From positions 5,266,910 to 5,330,909 of the forward strand of contig OY282382.1 of NCBI GenBank assembly GCA_958295905.1: a stretch of 64,000 nt of DNA, read 5' to 3'. Position 1 is the first letter of the stretch, and each line of letters opens with the position of its first letter. Made by a program: the position numbers and the translations under genes. Origin of the DNA: an uncultured Vicinamibacterales bacterium. GTDB lineage: Bacteria; Acidobacteriota; Vicinamibacteria; Vicinamibacterales; UBA8438. Below the pieces are notes generated by a model. That model searched no databases. It had not been told where the DNA came from and was given only the letters and a program-made list of their open reading frames with translations. Shown one piece after another: positions 8,853-16,764 of this stretch.

Positions 8853-9449
8853 TCAGAGCCACCCGCATTGACGGGCGACCCGAGCGGCTTCGACGCGGTT
8901 GGACGCTCCGAGCTTGCTGATCGCTTCGGACAGGTAGTTCCGGACGGTCCCCTCCGACAAACGCAGGGTCGCCGCGATCCTGGCGCCTGACATGCCCTCG
9001 CCAGCCAAGCGCAACACCTGACGTTCTCGGTCGGTGAGCGGATCGGTCTCAAACCAAGCCGCGGCAGCCAGTTCCGGTGATATGGCTCGACCGCCATCGA
9101 GCACCTCGCGTACCGCCCGCGCGAGGTGCTCGGCGGGCGCGTCCTTGAGCAGGTAGCCGCTGACGCCCGCGTCCAACGCCCGGCGCAGATAGCCGGGGCG
9201 GGCGAAGGTGGTGACGATGACGACCTTGATGCCCCGCTTGACCAGCCGCGCCGCAAGCTCGATCCCAGTCACCTGCGGCATCTCGATGTCCGCGAGCACG
9301 AGATCCGGCTCCAGTTGTTCGGCCAGCCGCAGGGCCTCGGCACCGTCCCGGGCCCGGGCAATGACCTCGATATCGTCCTCAAGGTCGAGCAGCGCCGACA
9401 ACGCTCCCAACACCATTGCCTGATCCTCAGCGACCAGCACGCGGATCAT
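8853..9449 (-). CDS. NarL/LuxR-family response regulator (DesR-like)
   Basis: 198 residues. A receiver domain (about 1-120) has the acidic pocket AEDQ, phospho-acceptor Asp54 in VLADIEMPQ, the conserved Thr in VVIVTTFA and Lys in YLLKDA. A LuxR-type helix-turn-helix follows (about 135-198: LTDRERQVLRLAGEGMSGAR, then LSEGTVRNYLSEAISKLGA). It overlaps the upstream kinase gene by four bases and is its evident partner. Such DesK/DesR-like pairs commonly control a neighbouring ABC-2 type exporter. Here the only exporter trace is the broken ATPase at 11683-12186, so the present target is unclear. Confidence 0.92.
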   Translation of the reverse strand: MIRVLVAEDQAMVLGALSALLDLEDDIEVIARARDGAEALRLAEQLEPDLVLADIEMPQVTGIELAARLVKRGIKVVIVTTFARPGYLRRALDAGVSGYLLKDAPAEHLARAVREVLDGGRAISPELAAAAWFETDPLTDRERQVLRLAGEGMSGARIAATLRLSEGTVRNYLSEAISKLGASNRVEAARVARQCGWL

Positions 9450-10609
9450 GACGCTGCCTCCCGCGTCGTCGGCAGTCCCGAGGCCGGATGCAGGTCGGCC
9501 GGGATACGAACAGTGAGGGTCACGCCATGGCTGTTCCTTACCGTCATCTCGCCCCCCGCCCGATCGACCCGTTCGCGCATGCCGGCCAAACCGGCGCCCG
9601 CGCGGATCGTGCCGCCCCGCCCGTCGTCATCGACCGTAAGGCGCATCCGGCGTCCCTCGCGAACCAGATTCACCCGGCACCGGCGCGCGGCGGAATGGCG
9701 AACGACGTTAGTGATCGCCTCGCGCAGGCACATCGCCAGCACCTCCCCGCAATCGGACGACAGATCGAGGTTCGGCCTGTCTACCGTGAACTCGATACCG
9801 CACGCTGCGCAAGCCAACTTGGCGTTCGCCAATTCGCTATCCAGGTCCGCCCGCCGAAATCCAACCACCGCCTCACGCACCTCTCGCAGCGCATCCCGTG
9901 AGATGTTCTCAACCTCACGAATCTCCTGCTCGGCGCGCTGATCACTACGCGCCACGAGCTTCGCGGCAAGCTCCGCCTTGATGGTGATCAGCGAAAGCGT
10001 GTGACCGAGAAGATCATGCAGGTCGCGTGCAATCCGTTCCCGTTCCGCGACGACCGCGAGCCGGCGCACCTCGGCCTGCGACAGCTTCAGCGCTACGTCC
10101 TGACGGTCAAGCTCGTCAAAGTGGATGCTCGCGGAGCCGACCAGCAACGAGAGCGCGCCACCGAACCACAGGACGAGGTTGACGAGGTCGAACACCAGCC
10201 ACTCCACAAGCACGAGCAGCACCACACCCGCGAGCCACAGGTAGGCGCGCGGCGGTCGAGCTGCCCGGCCGACGAACGCAGCGGCGTAAACGAAGAAGCT
10301 CATTGCACCGACATTGAGCGGCGTCCACACGAGGGCGATGAGCAGAATGCCCGCGATGTTGAGCAGGACGCGTTGGCCGGAGCACCGGTATCCGTTGAAG
10401 TAGAGCGCCAGGAAAACCGGCACCGTAAGCAGAGCGAGGGTGAACTCGACAGGCTCCAGCGGAACGAAGAACCACTTCAGGAAGAAGCTGATCAGCCAGA
10501 ACAGCCATAGGTACGGAGTCAAGCCGACGCGGGACGGCGCCGGCAGCAGGCGCCGGTGCAGCGCGAGGATTGCTCCGCCCGCCGCATGGCCGAGGTTGCC
10601 GTCCATCAC
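9446..10609 (-). CDS. HPK7 sensor histidine kinase (HisKA_3, DesK-like)
   Basis: 387 residues. Five or six hydrophobic helices fill residues about 30-160 with almost no extracytoplasmic domain, suggesting sensing within the membrane as in DesK. The dimerisation and phospho-acceptor motif is ERERIARDLHDLLGHTLSL with His198. A HATPase_c domain follows, with an N box (REAITNVVRHSAA) and DDDGRGG plus GLAGMRERV. It overlaps the response regulator downstream and also overlaps, by four bases (ATGA), the end of the decayed CIA30 remnant upstream. This suggests the original operon extended further upstream before decay. Confidence 0.9.
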   Translation of the reverse strand: MMDGNLGHAAGGAILALHRRLLPAPSRVGLTPYLWLFWLISFFLKWFFVPLEPVEFTLALLTVPVFLALYFNGYRCSGQRVLLNIAGILLIALVWTPLNVGAMSFFVYAAAFVGRAARPPRAYLWLAGVVLLVLVEWLVFDLVNLVLWFGGALSLLVGSASIHFDELDRQDVALKLSQAEVRRLAVVAERERIARDLHDLLGHTLSLITIKAELAAKLVARSDQRAEQEIREVENISRDALREVREAVVGFRRADLDSELANAKLACAACGIEFTVDRPNLDLSSDCGEVLAMCLREAITNVVRHSAARRCRVNLVREGRRMRLTVDDDGRGGTIRAGAGLAGMRERVDRAGGEMTVRNSHGVTLTVRIPADLHPASGLPTTREAAS

Positions 10610-11115
10610 CTGATCTCCATGTCGTCGAGTTCGAATGCAAACCTACCCGGCGGAGGAGCCTGCGCCACGAACGCCAAGTCGCCGATGAGGCCCGGGGTCG
10701 CCGCCGGAAACCGAGACAGCGGAATCTCGACCTCGGTCCACTCCGGAGACGCCTTGAATGCCATGCCCGGAGGCACGCTAGCGCTTACGTCCGGGCCAAA
10801 CAGCATAACGCTGTCGGTCCGGCCGTCGCCGCGCGTCCAGAAACAAGGCAAACCCTTCCACGATCTCACCCTCGACCCGCAATGCCCCGCGCTCCGCGGA
10901 CAACCGGGCGACCGACGACCCGCCGCGCATTCCGTCCGTGGTTGCCTGCCATCCGGACACCGCCCCTTGCGCCGATGCCGTCCGCGAAGTCGGCGGGCAA
11001 TGTCGCCTCGGGCGCGCCGGACACCGCCACCGGCAGCCGCTCCGCGCCGACGCGCCGTTCTCCACCCTATAACCGTCCTTCCAGATGGCAACGAGGCGGG
11101 TGCTGCCACGGGCTG
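10606..11115 (-). pseudogene. Remnant of an amidohydrolase-CIA30 fusion gene
   Basis: On the minus strand the order is RLVAIWKDGYRVENG (typical amidohydrolase tail), a linker, WQATTDGMRGGSSVA and GEIVEGFALFLDAR (CIA30 domain start), and after a one-base frame change GDGRTDSVMLFGPD through EVEIPLSRF to FELDDMEIR (CIA30 end). The CIA30 frame is therefore split near 10835-10845. The linker needs another frame change to read well. The N-terminal catalytic domain is absent: coding similarity stops at 11115, exactly where a CAGCCCGTGG motif lies. It may be a true pseudogene or partly a sequencing error, but the missing 5' part cannot be an error. Confidence 0.6.
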
Positions 11116-11152
11116 TTGACTCATCTGTAAAGATGCCGGCCGGTCAAGGAGT

Positions 11153-11665
11153 CTAGCGAACTCCTTCGCCGACCGGGAACTGCGACGGCGCAAGAGTGGG
11201 TCGAACCGCACCCGGTAAGCTGAAACCCGCGCCGCCAACCAAGTCGACGCCAACCGTCCAGAGCAGGGTGCCTGCGGCCACCTTCCCGGGAGACCAGTCA
11301 TGGGTGCCATCCGAGTACGCAGCCGCAAGGGCTCCTGAGATCGCTGCCAGCACGAGGTTCCCCCAGACCCAGCGGCTAACCTGCGGCTCTACCCAAATCT
11401 CCGACGTGCCAAAACCATCCTTCTCCAACCGAATCACGGCCTCACGGCCGCCTTGGCCCCACCAGCGGTTCCCCAGAGAAACCGTCACGGGCGTTTCGCC
11501 CGCAGGTTCGCCGTCCACGGAAACCTCCGCCCCCGGAGGCTCCGACGCCACGGTCACTCTCTGCACGAAGCCATTGTTCACGGTAGCGCAACCGGACGCG
11601 ACCGCTGCGGCCATTGCGGCCACCACAAACAAAGAACGATCCCTTCTAGTCCCGTAGATTGCCAT
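11153..11665 (-). CDS. PEGA-domain lipoprotein
   Basis: 170 residues from the ATG at 11665, which has GAGGAGGT seven bases upstream. A lipoprotein signal peptide (hydrophobic FVVAAMAAAVASGC, lipobox ASGC) is followed by one PEGA module (VTVASEPPGAEVSVDGEPAG, then ETPVTVSL). After it come a hydrophobic stretch (WVWGNLVLAAISGALAAAYS) and a Gly-rich C-terminus. PEGA proteins are surface or periplasmic and usually of unknown binding role. It is intact but embedded between two pseudogenes. Function is unknown beyond envelope localisation. Confidence 0.75.
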   Translation of the reverse strand: MAIYGTRRDRSLFVVAAMAAAVASGCATVNNGFVQRVTVASEPPGAEVSVDGEPAGETPVTVSLGNRWWGQGGREAVIRLEKDGFGTSEIWVEPQVSRWVWGNLVLAAISGALAAAYSDGTHDWSPGKVAAGTLLWTVGVDLVGGAGFSLPGAVRPTLAPSQFPVGEGVR

Positions 11666-11682
11666 CGTCTGCACCTCCTCAG

Positions 11683-12186
11683 AAATACCAGCTCCGGGTC
11701 GCCGCCGAGAGCCAGCGCGAACATCACCACTGCTTCTGTCCGACCGAGAGCCGGCCGTAACGCCGCCGGCTCACCCCCTCCAAACCCGCCATCCCGAGCA
11801 GCCTGGAGATCGGAAACGGCACGGAATAGTAGCTGCAGAACAAGTCCAGGCGCTCCACGACAGTGAGTGTGTCGGGACCACCGGAGACCTGTAACATCGC
11901 ACCGCGCGCATGCGAACCGCTTGATCGCCCGGGTCGCGTCCGAACACGCGCGCGGGCGCACTTTCGTACCGCGAGCCGGACTCGACGTCGATCGAGTCGC
12001 GTCCGAACACGCGCACGGGCGCACTCCTGTACACGCAGCCTGCCGAGGAGCAGGCTGATGGCTGTGGTCTTGCCGGCGCCGTTTGGCCCGAGCACGGCCA
12101 CCACTTCACCGGACCGAATGTTGAGATCCAGTCCGTCGAGGACAACGACATCGCCGTAGCGATGACGCACCCTGACAGCATCGCTA
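11683..12186 (-). pseudogene. ABC transporter ATPase (ABC-2/CcmA-like), frameshifted and truncated
   Basis: The N-terminal part reads well: [20 protein letters not shown], then Walker [18 protein letters not shown]. The following region requires a frame change ([14 protein letters not shown] and [12 protein letters not shown]) and contains an internal tandem duplication of about 29 bp (11933-11961 and 11996-12024). The original frame returns at [13 protein letters not shown]...LDLFCSYY and [12 protein letters not shown]. Another shift reaches the Walker B region ALALGGDPELVFL, where similarity ends before the catalytic Glu. The 5' end abuts a dispersed repeat at 12188. It probably once formed an exporter controlled by the adjacent kinase and regulator. 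Confidence 0.75.
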
Positions 12187-12187
12187 A

Positions 12188-12340
12188 CAGCCCGTGGCAA
12201 AACCCCGCGGCGCGCCGGAACTGGCCGGCAATGGCGCGGAAACGGCTCGGATCGGCCAGATTTCGGCGATTTCTACCGCTGTACGACACGTTCTTGGGCC
12301 GAGTACGGTCCCGGCCGGATGCAACGCAACTTCTGCCGCG
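12188..12340 (+). repeat. Dispersed repeat R2, copy 1
   Basis: From the 20-bp core CAGCCCGTGGCAAAACCCCG the sequence runs through GGCGCGGAAACGGCTCGGAT and GACACGTTCT. It matches 20098-20260 over about 140 bp with roughly one change in eight by eye. A third site (53411-53445) shares only the first 35 bases. No coding potential is evident. Confidence 0.75.
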
Positions 12341-12443
12341 GACTGCTAAGCATCCGTCCGGCACGGCCCTACTCTCTCTGTGGCGACCCACCTGCATGCG
12401 GCAAGGATGGTACCAACGATGCTGGGCACGCTGGTAGTGCAAA

Positions 12444-12716
12444 ATGCCACCAATGAGACGTGACAAATGTCATAGTCGCGTTGAGGTTTGGTGGAGGGTC
12501 GGGACCCGCAACGACGGCGGTACTGTTGCTCGCCGAGCTGCACGATGTGCAGCGGTCTCCGACGGCGCGCGCGTTGATGGCGTGTCCGGGGCTGGTGCCC
12601 GGAGAGCACCCAGCGGTGACCGCCACCGTCGCGGGCCGATCACGAAGACGGGCAACAGCCGGGCGCGGGGGCTGGTGGTGGAAGCGGCTCTCGCCATGGG
12701 CTGTTGTGCATAGTTG
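12444..12716 (+). pseudogene. IS110-family transposase, C-terminal remnant
   Basis: The frame from 12460 reads GPATTAVLLLAELHDVQRS and MACPGLVPGEHPAV, the C-terminal transposase_20 domain of IS110/IS116 elements. A frame change then gives RRGPITKTGNSRARGLVVEA ALAMG, the family's invariant ITKTGN motif. The N-terminal RuvC-like (DEDD) catalytic half is missing. It lies just downstream of the R2 repeat in the decayed zone. Confidence 0.75.
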
Positions 12717-14284
12717 TGCATCGAGTTGAAGCGCGCCGCGAATCCGGGTGCCGCGCGCCGGCCACGGGGCGCAATCGGGCCGATCCGCGCTGTCGGGCGG
12801 AATCCCGAGCGTCACGCGCCGGCGTCGTCGGTCAGGACCGTCGCGGGGTCGACTCTCGTGGCGCGCAGAGCCGGTCGGAGGGCGGCGGCGAGGGCGAGGG
12901 CCGCGACGCCGACGAGGGCGGCGGCGTGCACGGCTGCGGTCGGCGCCGCACCGGTCGGCCCCCCGGCCAGCGTTTCGAGGTGGCGGGCGGCGGCGACGAC
13001 GACGGCAGTGGCGATCGCGAGACCCGCCGCGGTGTCGATCAGGCTCGATCGCAGCACGTCGAACGCTATCCTCGACCGGGCGGCCCCGATCGCTATTTTG
13101 AGCGCGTACTCGCGGGTCCGGCGCGCCGCGGCGTACGCCGCGGCGCCGTAGAGCGTCACGACGGTCTGGAGCAGGATCAGGAGGGCGGCGGCCCCGATGG
13201 TCCACGCGCGCGCCCGCCGCTCGGCGGCCACCGCCGGCGGCGGCGCCCCTACGATCGTCGATTCCTCGACCGCCAGATCGGGGTTCGCGCGGCGGATCGT
13301 CTCGACCACCGTCGCGGCGTTTGGCAGGGCGTCGCCGCGCCCGTTGACGAGGAGGTTTATCCCGGGCACCGGGACCTGCGTGATCGGTCGGTACACGATC
13401 GGGCGCTGGTCGCCGGTCGTGCTGTAGGTCGCGTCGCGCGCGACGCCGACGACCCGCGCTCCGAGGCCGTACACCATGCGGTCTATCGGGTCTTGGTCGG
13501 CGTAGAGCATCCGTGCGGCGCTCTCGCTGAGGATCGTGGCCCATTCGGCCCCGTCCCCGTCCCGGTTGTCGAACGTTCTCCCCGCCACGATCGGGATGCC
13601 GGTCACCGCGAAGTACTCGCCCGTGACGGGTACGTACCCCAGCCGCATGTTTACCCGTTCGCCCGTGATCGGATGATCGTGGAGGATGTCCGCGCCGCCC
13701 CGGAGCATCGGTTCCCCCGGGATGCCGAGGCTTCCGGCCGCGCCGGTGACGCCGGGGATGCGCTCGGCGGCGCTCACGAGGCGCATCACTTCCTCGGTCT
13801 GGGCCGGGCGCTCGAGGCCCCGGTTGCGGCGCAGGTCGACGAACGTCGAGAGCACGCGGTCGTCGGCGATGCCGAGGGCCTCGATGTCGGCCATGGCCTT
13901 GATGCCGCCGTACACCGCGGCGCCGGCGTGCGCGAGGACGACGGCGACCGCGATTTGGGCTGCGGCCCCGATCCGGAGCGGCAGGCTCGCACCTGTGGCC
14001 CCGCGGGCCGCGGGTGCACCGGTCCCCGATGCGGCGCCGCCCGCGGCGCGCTCGGCGGTCCAGGCGATCGCGGCGCCGGCCGCGGCGACGCTCCCGGCGG
14101 CCGCGATCGTGATCGCGGCGCCCACCGCCGTTTCCGCCTCAGTGGCGCCTCCGGGCGCCCCGGCGGCTACAAGGTTCTGGGCGGCCGGCGCCGTCCACGC
14201 TCTGAGGAGAAGCGCCGCCGCGGCGCCGGCCGCGACGATCGGGGCGTGTTCGGCGGCGGCTTGGCGAAGGCGGTGTCCGGTCCC

Positions 14285-15678
14285 ATAGGCGCTAACTTGT
14301 TTTCGCGACGTGGCCGGCGTATCCTGGCATGCGGATGCATGACACGGAGACCGGCACAGTGGACGAGGACTGGGAGGTGCTGTTGTCGTTCCTCCCCCGG
14401 GACTGGCGCGAGTTGGCGCAGAACACCGGGGCGCTGAAGGGGCTGCGCAAGGACAAGACGGTCGACAACCTGCTGCGGACGCTCCTGCTGCACCTGGGCT
14501 GCGGCCACTCGTTGCGGGAAACGGTGGTTCGCGCCCGACAGGCGCATCTGGCGGACCTGTCCGACGTGGCGCTGTTGAAGCGGCTGAAGAAATCCAAGGG
14601 CTGGTTGCACGCGCTGTGCGTGCGTCTGTTCGAGGAGCAGGGCCTCGCGGTCGTCCCCGGGGGCGCGTTCCAGGTGCGGGCGGTGGATGCGACGACGGTG
14701 AAGGAACCGGGACCGAGCGGGTCGCTGTGGCGCCTGCACTACAGCGTGGGTCTGCCGTCGCTGACGTGCGACTTCTTCAAGCTGACGGGAACCGAGGGGC
14801 CGGGCGCGGGAGAGTCGTTGGCGCAGTTCCCGATCCGTGCCGGCGACCATGTCCTGGCCGACCGCGGCTATTCGACGGCCCGGGGCATCCGCCACGTCGT
14901 GGACGCGGGCGGTCGGCTGATTGTGCGTGTCAATACGGGGTCGCTGCCGCTGTACACGGCGTCCGGGCGGCCGTTCGACCTGCTGGCCGCGGTGGGGTCG
15001 GTCACGCGTCCGGGCGCCGTCCGGTCCTGGGCGACCACGGTCGCGGCGCCGGGTGACGACGGCCGCCCGGCGGGCAACGTTCCGGGCCGGGTCTGCGTGC
15101 TCCGCAAGTCGGCGGAAGCCATCCGCTTGGCGCACCGGAAAGTCCGTCGGGACGCCGCCCGCAAGGGCAACCGGGTGCAACCGGCGACCCTGCGGTTCGC
15201 CGAGTACGTGATCGTCTTCACGACCTTCCCCGAGCCGCCCTTTTCCGCCGCGGACGTGCTGGAGTGGTATCGCCTGCGCTGGCAGGTCGAATTGGTGTTC
15301 AAGCGCTTCAAGTCGCTGGCCCAGTTGGGACACGTGCCGAAGTACGACGACGACAGCGCCAAGGCTTGGCTCTACGGCAAGCTGTTGGTGGCCCTGCTGG
15401 TGGAGAAGCTGGTCCACCATGCTCGCGCGATTTCCCCCTGGGGCTACGACGTGCCGACGCCGGCTCCCCCGCAGCGCGTGGCGTGACTTCAAGTTCGTGC
15501 TCAACCAAGTCACGCACACCATTGAGCCGCCGCTCCCGCTGGCGCACATGATCAGGGACTGGCGAACGATCTCCGGCGATCTGGCAGAGCCGCCACGTCG
15601 CCGACAGTCGCAACTGTCTGCGTATTTCGGCTGGTACTGAGCTGCCGGAGGACCAGATCTGAACAAGTTAGCGCCTAT
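14285..15678 (+). mobile_element. IS4-family insertion sequence with 13-bp target duplication
   Basis: The element is 1394 bp long. Perfect 17-bp terminal inverted repeats are present: ATAGGCGCTAACTTGTT at the left and its inverse at 15662-15678. Direct flanking copies of GGTGTCCGGTCCC at 14272-14284 and 15679-15691 are identical. A target duplication this long is typical of IS4/IS231-type elements. One transposase frame fills it. Confidence 0.93.
14329..15486 (+). CDS. IS4-family DDE transposase with C-terminal frameshift
   Basis: 385 residues before the stop. The catalytic triad is visible: Asp in RAVDATTVKE, Asp in VLADRGYST, and Glu in the YREK motif YRLRWQVELVFKRFK that defines IS4. The N-terminal helical region (LLSFLPRDWRELAQNTGALK) is intact. 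After HARAISPWGYD the frame ends early. A shift of one base near 15472 opens a second frame to 15640 (SAWRDFKFVLNQV through EPPRRRQSQLSAYFGWY) that is clearly the missing tail, so full length would be about 437 residues. Activity is doubtful unless the tail is dispensable or the shift is an assembly error. Confidence 0.88.
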   Translation: MRMHDTETGTVDEDWEVLLSFLPRDWRELAQNTGALKGLRKDKTVDNLLRTLLLHLGCGHSLRETVVRARQAHLADLSDVALLKRLKKSKGWLHALCVRLFEEQGLAVVPGGAFQVRAVDATTVKEPGPSGSLWRLHYSVGLPSLTCDFFKLTGTEGPGAGESLAQFPIRAGDHVLADRGYSTARGIRHVVDAGGRLIVRVNTGSLPLYTASGRPFDLLAAVGSVTRPGAVRSWATTVAAPGDDGRPAGNVPGRVCVLRKSAEAIRLAHRKVRRDAARKGNRVQPATLRFAEYVIVFTTFPEPPFSAADVLEWYRLRWQVELVFKRFKSLAQLGHVPKYDDDSAKAWLYGKLLVALLVEKLVHHARAISPWGYDVPTPAPPQRVA

Positions 15679-16764
15679 GGTGTCCGGTCCCGCCTCCGAG
15701 GGCGTAGCGCGTCCAGTGGTCGGTCCGGCGCCCTGCGCGCCGCAGGTGCAGCAGGGTGCCGAAGGCCAACGCCGCGCAGGCCAGCGCGGTCAGCAACGCG
15801 ATGCCGATCAAGCTTAGGACCCCTTCGATCGGCTCGTTGATCCGTTCATCGAGTCGGGTGACCCGTACCGCGTCCGCGCTCGGTTCATATTCCCGTGTCG
15901 TGTCGATCCGGGTGAAGACCGCGTCGGCTTCCGCCTGCGCTCTCGTCGCGGTCGTTCCGGCGGGCAGCCGTGCGAAGACGTCAAGCTGGCGCGGTCTTCC
16001 CTCTTCCTCGCGTTCCCCAGGCAACCAGATTTCAGCTTGCGGGCCGGGCAGGCCGATGCCGCGCGCGGTCACGCCGGTGACCCGGTAGGGCCGTTCGCCG
16101 ATTTCAAGGATGGCTCCGACGGCGTCTTCGCCTCCCTCGAACTCGTTCATCCAGAGGGTGTGGGCGATCACGACGCCGTTCGGGTTTCCTTCGAAGGTTC
16201 CGCCGGCGGCGAAGGGAATCCGGAGCACGCCGAAGAAGTTGCCGGATACGTAGTGCGCGTCCAGGAGCCTCGGACCGCCCTGGAGGTTCACGCCCAGGCG
16301 GCGCAGCGAGCGCGATGCGGAGTCCGCGAACAGGCCCTCCTGCGCGATCCAGTCGCGGTACTCCCGGCGGGTCATTCGTACGGCTTCGCCGCTCTCGGCC
16401 GCGTAGGGCTCGATCAGCACCACGGGTTCGGCGGCCAGCCGGGGCAAGGCGAGCGTGCGGTACAGGATCCCACCGCCCGTGCCGACGGCCGCCGCGCTGA
16501 GGGCGATGGTCAGGATCGCGGACACGGTGTAGCCGGGGCTGCGGGCGAGGCTTCGAAGCGCTTGGCGTATGGTGATCATCTTCTCTCAGCGACGGCGTCG
16601 CCGCCCAAACCTGTGGATGGCGGCGTCGCGGCTTGTCCGGTTCGTGACGGGCGACCGAGGCAACGTCGTCGAACTAATCGTGGAAACCGCGCTGGTGCGT
16701 GGATTGCCATTAACGCGGGCGAGCAGGCTGAACGGCGCGGGCGGGTGGGTGCCCTCACGAGGTG

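Larger units (their letters stand above)
12812..16579 (-). pseudogene. ADOP-type ABC permease gene split by an IS4-family insertion
   Basis: The 5' part (16579-15679) begins MITIRQALRSLARSPGYTVS with the family's first helix and MacB-like core. The 3' part (14284-12812) resumes in the same frame once the element and one copy of the 13-bp duplication are removed (GGGTGH continues to RLRQAAAEHAPI). The joined protein would be about 786 residues, normal for the family and without other defects. The N-terminal fragment ends a few codons into the element. It sits downstream of another ADOP gene on the same strand, a tandem pair. The insertion looks recent. Confidence 0.88.
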
